Source of the DNA: Comamonadaceae bacterium
Lineage (GTDB): Bacteria > Pseudomonadota > Gammaproteobacteria > Burkholderiales > Burkholderiaceae_C
Assembly (NCBI GenBank): GCA_947378785.1
Contig: CANCLK010000006.1
Coordinates: 1 to 64,000 of the forward strand
Reading direction: 5' to 3'
DNA: 64,000 nucleotides
The notes under the pieces were generated by a model. It saw nothing but the letters and a program-made list of their open reading frames with translations, searched no databases and was not told the DNA's origin. The position numbers and the translations under genes were made by a program. This document shows positions 59,681 to 64,000 of this stretch, piece after piece. Positions within the stretch are counted from its first letter, which is position 1, and each line of letters begins with the position of its first letter.

Positions 59681-60391
59681 ATGTCCATTGAACCGACTTC
59701 ACCACGATCCAAGGAGCAGAGTCACCCTGATCAGGACCAGCCCCTTGGCCTCACCGTCCACGAACTTCCGCGAGTCGACCAAGCAGCCCCAGTCAATACC
59801 AACGGGCGCTTGAAGATGCTGCTGATCTTGCTGGTGTGCGCGGCTCCTGTCATTGCGTCTTACTTCATGTATTACGTGGTGCGGCCCGACGGTCGTCGCA
59901 ACTACGGCGAGCTCATCACCCCGCAGCGGCCTTTGCCGAGTTTCAATGTGACGATGGCCAGCGGTGCAGTGGTGCCTGCGACGTCGCTCAAAGACCAATG
60001 GCTCCTGATCAGCGTCGGCAGCGGCGCTTGTGATGCCGTGTGTCAACAACACTTGTACTTTCAACGTCAGCTGCGGGAATCCTTGGGGAGAGAGAAAGAA
60101 CGCGTGGATTGGATTTGGCTGGTCAACGACGACGTGTCCACGCCAGCTGCTCTAGAGCCCGCTCTCAAAGGCGCAACAGTATTGCGCGTGAGCCCGACTG
60201 ATCTGGTGCAATGGCTTGAAGCGGCGCCCGGCCAACGCCTGGCAGAACATTTGTACTTGGTTGATCCGATGGGCAACTGGATGATGCGTTTTCCGGCTGC
60301 GATGGATGCCGCTGGTGCAGCCAAAGCCAAGGTCGATCTCGAACGCTTGTTGCGCGCTTCCAGTAGCTGGGACAATGCAGGCCGCCCGTGA
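59681..60391 (+). CDS. Membrane-anchored thioredoxin-like protein, SCO-like, oxidase-linked
   Basis: This 236-residue protein has one membrane helix (about residues 44-66) and a periplasmic domain with C117-x3-C121 (SGACDAVCQQHLYF) in the place of the SCO copper motif. LLISVGSGAC and LYLVDPMGNWMMRFPAA resemble the thioredoxin-like core. The usual SCO CPDVCP and its downstream His are not evident. It lies 9 bases after SURF1 and overlaps ctaA by GTGA, so it is probably a copper or thiol assembly factor for the oxidase. Confidence 0.75.
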   Translation: MSIEPTSPRSKEQSHPDQDQPLGLTVHELPRVDQAAPVNTNGRLKMLLILLVCAAPVIASYFMYYVVRPDGRRNYGELITPQRPLPSFNVTMASGAVVPATSLKDQWLLISVGSGACDAVCQQHLYFQRQLRESLGREKERVDWIWLVNDDVSTPAALEPALKGATVLRVSPTDLVQWLEAAPGQRLAEHLYLVDPMGNWMMRFPAAMDAAGAAKAKVDLERLLRASSSWDNAGRP

Positions 60392-61566
60392 CGGAGCAAG
60401 CACTTTACGACCTCAGTCCGGCCCTGCGCTTAATGCTCATGGGTCTGACTGTGGCACTTGGCCCGCTGGCTTGGGTCTGGCTGCGCAGCCGCCGTGCGCC
60501 GTTGCCGCACCGGCTCCGTATGCTGACGCTGGTGACGTTGTTCCTGACCTTTGACCTGGTGCTGTTCGGCGCCTTCACGCGCCTCACGGATTCTGGTCTT
60601 GGCTGCCCGGACTGGCCAGGTTGTTACGGCAATGCCAGCCCGCTGGGCGCGCACGCGGACATCACGCAAGCACAAGCAGCCATGCCCACGGGCCCGGTGA
60701 CGCATCCGAAAGCCTGGATCGAGATGATTCATCGCTACTTGGCAACCGGCGTCGGTGTGCTGATATTGACGCTGACCGCCGTCACTTGGCTGGCGCGTCA
60801 GCAAACTCGGAAGCAGCACGAACCGGCCGCCTCGTCTACCGGGAATAGTGCGTCCGATGTGTTGCAACCTTGGTGGCCAACACTGACATTGGTTTGGGTG
60901 TGCCTGCAAGGCGCTTTTGGTGCGTTGACGGTGACCATGAAACTCTTTCCAGCCATCGTCACTCTGCATTTGCTGGGTGGCATGGTCTTGCTGGCTTTGC
61001 TACGTGCACAGTCAGCACGTTTTGCAGTGGCTGCTGGTGATGTGCAGGTGGTGAACGTGACGCGCAGCACGTGGCTGTTGTTGCTGGTGGGCTTTGTCTT
61101 GCTGTGGCTGCAGATCGCTTTGGGCGGCTGGGTCAGCACCAATTACGCCGTACTGGCGTGTGCTGAATTCCCGTCCTGCCAAGGTTCCTTCTGGCCAGCC
61201 ATGGATTTCCGGCTTGGATTCACACTCTGGCGTGAACTCGGCGCTGGCCATGGGGACGCCAACTTCACCTTTGAAGCGCTGACTGCCGTTCACTACGTTC
61301 ACCGGCTGTCGGCTTACCTGGTGTTTGCAGCGCTGCTGCTGCTGGCGCGCCAGCTGTATCGCGTACCTGGCATGCGCGCACATGCCCACTGGATCTTGGC
61401 GCTGGTGTTGTTGCAACTTGTCACGGGTGTCAGCAATGTGGTGCTTGGCTGGCCTTTGTTGGCCGCTGTTTCGCACACCGGCGGCGCTGCGGCCTTGGTG
61501 GTGGTGTTGACCGGCGCTTTGTTTTCTTGCCGCCGTGCCACGCGGCCAGTTCTGCGCGAAAATTGA
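60388..61566 (+). CDS. ctaA: Heme A synthase CtaA (Cox15)
   Basis: This 392-residue membrane enzyme oxidises the heme O methyl group to make heme A. Eight helices are predicted. Landmarks are [23 protein letters not shown] with the Cys pair, [15 protein letters not shown] (heme-ligand His), [14 protein letters not shown] and [17 protein letters not shown] (second His). It starts with GTG in a four-base overlap with the upstream gene. It immediately precedes ctaB, the enzyme that provides heme O. Confidence 0.95.
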   Translation: MTEQALYDLSPALRLMLMGLTVALGPLAWVWLRSRRAPLPHRLRMLTLVTLFLTFDLVLFGAFTRLTDSGLGCPDWPGCYGNASPLGAHADITQAQAAMPTGPVTHPKAWIEMIHRYLATGVGVLILTLTAVTWLARQQTRKQHEPAASSTGNSASDVLQPWWPTLTLVWVCLQGAFGALTVTMKLFPAIVTLHLLGGMVLLALLRAQSARFAVAAGDVQVVNVTRSTWLLLLVGFVLLWLQIALGGWVSTNYAVLACAEFPSCQGSFWPAMDFRLGFTLWRELGAGHGDANFTFEALTAVHYVHRLSAYLVFAALLLLARQLYRVPGMRAHAHWILALVLLQLVTGVSNVVLGWPLLAAVSHTGGAAALVVVLTGALFSCRRATRPVLREN

Positions 61567-61585
61567 ATGCTTCACGATTGTCAGC

Positions 61586-62506
61586 ATGAATCCTACTGAA
61601 CCCTCTCCAGCGCCGAGTGCGCCACTGCCATTTTTAGTTTCCCGCTGGGCGCAGTTTTATGCGCTGACCAAGCCGCGCGTGGTGCAGCTGATTGTGTTTT
61701 GCGCGCTCATCGGCATGGTCTTGGCCGTGCCGGGCGTGCCAAGCTGGGCCGACGCGACACTGGCCCTGATCGCCTGTGCCGGTATCTGGCTGGTGGCCGG
61801 TGCAGCGGCAGCTTTCAACTGCCTCGTGGAGCAGCAGATCGACTCGAAAATGCGACGCACGGCGTGGCGTCCCACCGCGCAGGGGCAGTTGAACAACGCT
61901 TTGACGCTGGGTTTTTCGGCGCTGCTGTGCGCTGTCGGTTCATGGATTTTGTATGTCTGGGTGAACCCCTTGACCATGTGGCTGACGTTTGCCACCTTTG
62001 TCGGCTATGCCGTGGTGTACACCGTTATCCTGAAACCGCTGACGCCACAAAACATCGTCATTGGCGGTGCTTCTGGTGCCATGCCACCGGTGCTGGGTTG
62101 GGCTGCTATGACGGGCAGCGTCGGGCCTGAAGCGCTGATTCTGTTTCTCATCATCTTCTTGTGGACACCGCCGCACTTTTGGGCGCTGGCGCTCTACCGG
62201 GTCGAGGAGTATCGCAAGTCAGGTCTACCGATGTTGCCTGTGACACATGGCAATGAGTTCACTCGATTGCAAATTTTTCTTTACACGCTGGTGCTGTTTG
62301 CCGCCTGCCTGATGCCTTTTGTATTTCAAATGAGCGGCTGGTTTTACTTGGCTGCTGCGGTGATCTTGAGCATCGGCTTCAGCTGGTATGCCTGGCGGTT
62401 GTTGCGCGAGTATTCTGACGCTCTGGCGCGCAAGACCTTCAGGTTTTCCCTGATCCATTTGTCTTTGCTGTTTGCCGCCTTGCTAGTCGACCACTACCTC
62501 ATATGA
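61586..62506 (+). CDS. ctaB: Protoheme IX farnesyltransferase CtaB (heme O synthase)
   Basis: This 306-residue UbiA-family membrane enzyme adds a farnesyl group to heme B. The first Asp-rich region is altered to [18 protein letters not shown], with the family phrase D-x-x-M-x-R-T preserved. The second is [49 protein letters not shown] opens the first helix. The ATG at 61586 is 20 bases after ctaA. It overlaps the SCO gene by four bases. Confidence 0.95.
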   Translation: MNPTEPSPAPSAPLPFLVSRWAQFYALTKPRVVQLIVFCALIGMVLAVPGVPSWADATLALIACAGIWLVAGAAAAFNCLVEQQIDSKMRRTAWRPTAQGQLNNALTLGFSALLCAVGSWILYVWVNPLTMWLTFATFVGYAVVYTVILKPLTPQNIVIGGASGAMPPVLGWAAMTGSVGPEALILFLIIFLWTPPHFWALALYRVEEYRKSGLPMLPVTHGNEFTRLQIFLYTLVLFAACLMPFVFQMSGWFYLAAAVILSIGFSWYAWRLLREYSDALARKTFRFSLIHLSLLFAALLVDHYLI

Positions 62507-63120
62507 CATTCATCCATCTATCGACTTCGAGTCATCGACGGACCCTCCTTAAATCCGCGACCGCCGCGTTGACTGCAGCTCTGCTCACCGCTTGCGGCCC
62601 TGACAAACCGCAGTTCAAAAGCATCGACATCACCGGCGCCGACTATGCCAACGGCTTCAGCCTGAGTGATCACAACGGCGTGCAGCGCGACTTGAAAGAC
62701 TTCAAGGGCAAGGTCGTGGTGGTTTTCTTTGGTTTCACCCAATGTCCTGATGTGTGCCCCACTGCCTTGGCCGAGTTGGCTGAAGTGAAACGCAAACTCG
62801 GGGGCCAAGGCGATCGCTTGCAAGGCATCTTCATCACGGTCGATCCGGAGCGCGACACTGAGGAAGTGCTCAAGGCCTACATGGCTAATTTCGACCCGAG
62901 TTTTGTGGCCCTGCGGCCGACGATGGCGCAATTGCCCGAGGTTGCGAAAGCATTCAAGATTTACTACAAAAAGAGTGACGGTAAGACCGCTGGCAGCTAC
63001 ACCATGGACCACTCGGCGGGCAGCTACGTTTTTGATCCCGAAGGCCGCGTGCGCCTTTACACGCGCTACGGATCGGGTGCCGAGGCCTTGGCGGCTGACG
63101 TCGCGTTACTGTTGAAGTAA
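62503..63120 (+). CDS. SCO1/SenC-family copper chaperone
   Basis: A 205-residue lipoprotein that delivers Cu to the CuA site. The leader contains HRRT and a lipobox LLTAC with the acylated C31. Cu ligands are C81 and C85 ([14 protein letters not shown]) and H170 ([12 protein letters not shown]), all present. It is the last gene of the oxidase cluster and ends 11 bases from the convergent rpoH. Confidence 0.93.
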   Translation: MTFIHLSTSSHRRTLLKSATAALTAALLTACGPDKPQFKSIDITGADYANGFSLSDHNGVQRDLKDFKGKVVVVFFGFTQCPDVCPTALAELAEVKRKLGGQGDRLQGIFITVDPERDTEEVLKAYMANFDPSFVALRPTMAQLPEVAKAFKIYYKKSDGKTAGSYTMDHSAGSYVFDPEGRVRLYTRYGSGAEALAADVALLLK

Positions 63121-63131
63121 CGCTGGGGGCC

Positions 63132-64000
63132 TCAAGCGTAGACCGCCAACACCTTCTTCATCTTTTTCATGGCCGCCACTTCAATCTGGCGAATACGCTC
63201 AGCGCTGACTTGGTATTCAGACGCCAGATCGTGCAGTGTCATGCCACCTGAACCATCGTCGTTCACATTCAACCAGCGCTCCTCAACAATCCGCCGTGAA
63301 CGCGGGTCGAGCTCTTCCAGCGCCGCAGAAATTCCATCGGTAGCGAGGACATCGCGCTGGTGCGATTCAATCAAGGCGGTCGGTTCATGACTGGCGTCAG
63401 ACAGATAGGCGATGGGGCCGAAGGCGTCTTCACCGTCATCGCTAGGGCTAGGGTCTAACAGCGTGTCGCCGCCAGACATACGCTGCTCCATCTCAATGAC
63501 TTCCTCGCGCTTGACGTTCAGCGTTTTGGCCATCGAATCAATCTGTGCTGCTGTCAACGTGTCGCGGTGCGTTGCCACATTGGCATCGTCCTTGAATCCT
63601 TGTTTCATCGAGCGCAAATTGAAGAACAGCTTGCGCTGCGCTTTGGTCGTGGCCATCTTGACCATGCGCCAGTTCTTCAAAATGTATTCATGAATCTCGG
63701 CTCTGATCCAGTGCAGGGCGTAACTCACCAGCCGGACATTTTGATCCGGATCAAAGCGCTTGACCGCCTTCATCAGCCCAATGTTGCCTTCTTGGATCAG
63801 GTCGCCGTGGGGTAGGCCGTAGCCCAAGTATTTGCGCGACACCGACACCACAAGGCGTAAGTGAGAGAGCACTAACTTACTGGCAGACTCAAGGTCGTTC
63901 TCTTCTTTGAGCTTGCGGCCAAATTCCTGCTCCTCCGCCAAGGTGAGCATGGGCAGGCGGTTGACCGCCGAAATATAAGCATCCAAATTGCCGAGCGGGG
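63132..64000 (-). CDS. rpoH: RNA polymerase sigma-32 factor RpoH (5' end outside window)
   Basis: The frame is open to the window edge and reads PLGNLDAYISAVNRLPMLT, so probably only about 20-30 N-terminal residues are missing. Region 2 is clear: SHLRLVVSVSRKYLGYGLPHGDLIQEGNIGLMKAVKRFDP (residues spread over about 40 positions), including the RpoH-type region C block QRKLFFNLRSMK. Region 4.2 ends the protein (HDLASEYQVSAERIRQIE). It directs heat-shock promoters. The start codon lies beyond base 64000. Confidence 0.95.
   Translation of the reverse strand, partial: PLGNLDAYISAVNRLPMLTLAEEQEFGRKLKEENDLESASKLVLSHLRLVVSVSRKYLGYGLPHGDLIQEGNIGLMKAVKRFDPDQNVRLVSYALHWIRAEIHEYILKNWRMVKMATTKAQRKLFFNLRSMKQGFKDDANVATHRDTLTAAQIDSMAKTLNVKREEVIEMEQRMSGGDTLLDPSPSDDGEDAFGPIAYLSDASHEPTALIESHQRDVLATDGISAALEELDPRSRRIVEERWLNVNDDGSGGMTLHDLASEYQVSAERIRQIEVAAMKKMKKVLAVYA

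Noticed and set aside
1-64000. CRISPR array, prophage, integrase or complete insertion sequence
   Set aside because: No regularly spaced repeats of array type, no transposase or integrase frame and no phage structural genes were seen.

Overview
The window looks like chromosomal DNA of a beta-proteobacterium of the order Burkholderiales, most likely a Comamonadaceae-type organism. The grounds are the arrangement ctaC-ctaD-ctaG-DUF2970-ctaE-DUF2909-SURF1-ctaA-ctaB-SCO next to rpoH, the large number of orphan Bug (TctC-type) binding proteins, the LivM-LivG fusion and the codon usage. This is judged by eye; no database search was run.

Region 1 (1-5.6 kb) holds respiratory side chains. It contains the tail of a molybdenum hydroxylase, a reverse-strand soxXYZA set for thiosulfate oxidation, and a three-gene periplasmic sugar/alcohol dehydrogenase (small Tat subunit, FAD-GMC subunit, monoheme cytochrome c). 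A tRNA-Arg(CCT) follows. soxA carries an in-frame TGA exactly where the family has a Trp, and SoxY lacks the usual GGCGG tail.

Region 2 (5.6-15.9 kb) is housekeeping. It holds a reverse-strand operon moxR - small membrane protein - VWA protein - tamA - tamB, a diheme cytochrome c4, a DUF1841 gene and a Phd/VapC-type toxin-antitoxin pair with a three-repeat operator-like site.

Region 3 (15.9-50.9 kb) is a long catabolic island. An IclR regulator faces pcaI-pcaJ-pcaF (3-oxoadipate to succinyl-CoA and acetyl-CoA). Maleylacetate reductase and a hydroxyquinol-type intradiol dioxygenase lie further along, so the complete lower route hydroxyquinol -> maleylacetate -> 3-oxoadipate -> TCA cycle is encoded. 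No recognisable hydroxylase that would make hydroxyquinol is present. In between are an amidohydrolase, two beta-hydroxyacid dehydrogenases, a signal-less NMT1-type protein, three small alpha/beta-barrel or cone proteins (YciI, Dabb, SnoaL/NTF2), a nitroreductase, a citrate-synthase-like protein beside a class III CoA-transferase, a branched-chain-type ABC importer and a TSUP permease. A second, TetR-controlled block adds a protein with three Rid-like segments, a cyclase-family hydrolase, a BKACE enzyme, a PuuE-like deacetylase and an SDR. Eight Bug binding proteins are scattered through it with no TctA/TctB membrane partner. Two promoters flanking the TetR gene are recognisable duplicates of each other.

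Region 4 (51-64 kb) is conserved core: trmL, comF, a BioC-like methyltransferase, the whole aa3/caa3-type cytochrome c oxidase structural and assembly cluster (including a 37-residue protein and heme A synthesis) and the 3' part of rpoH.
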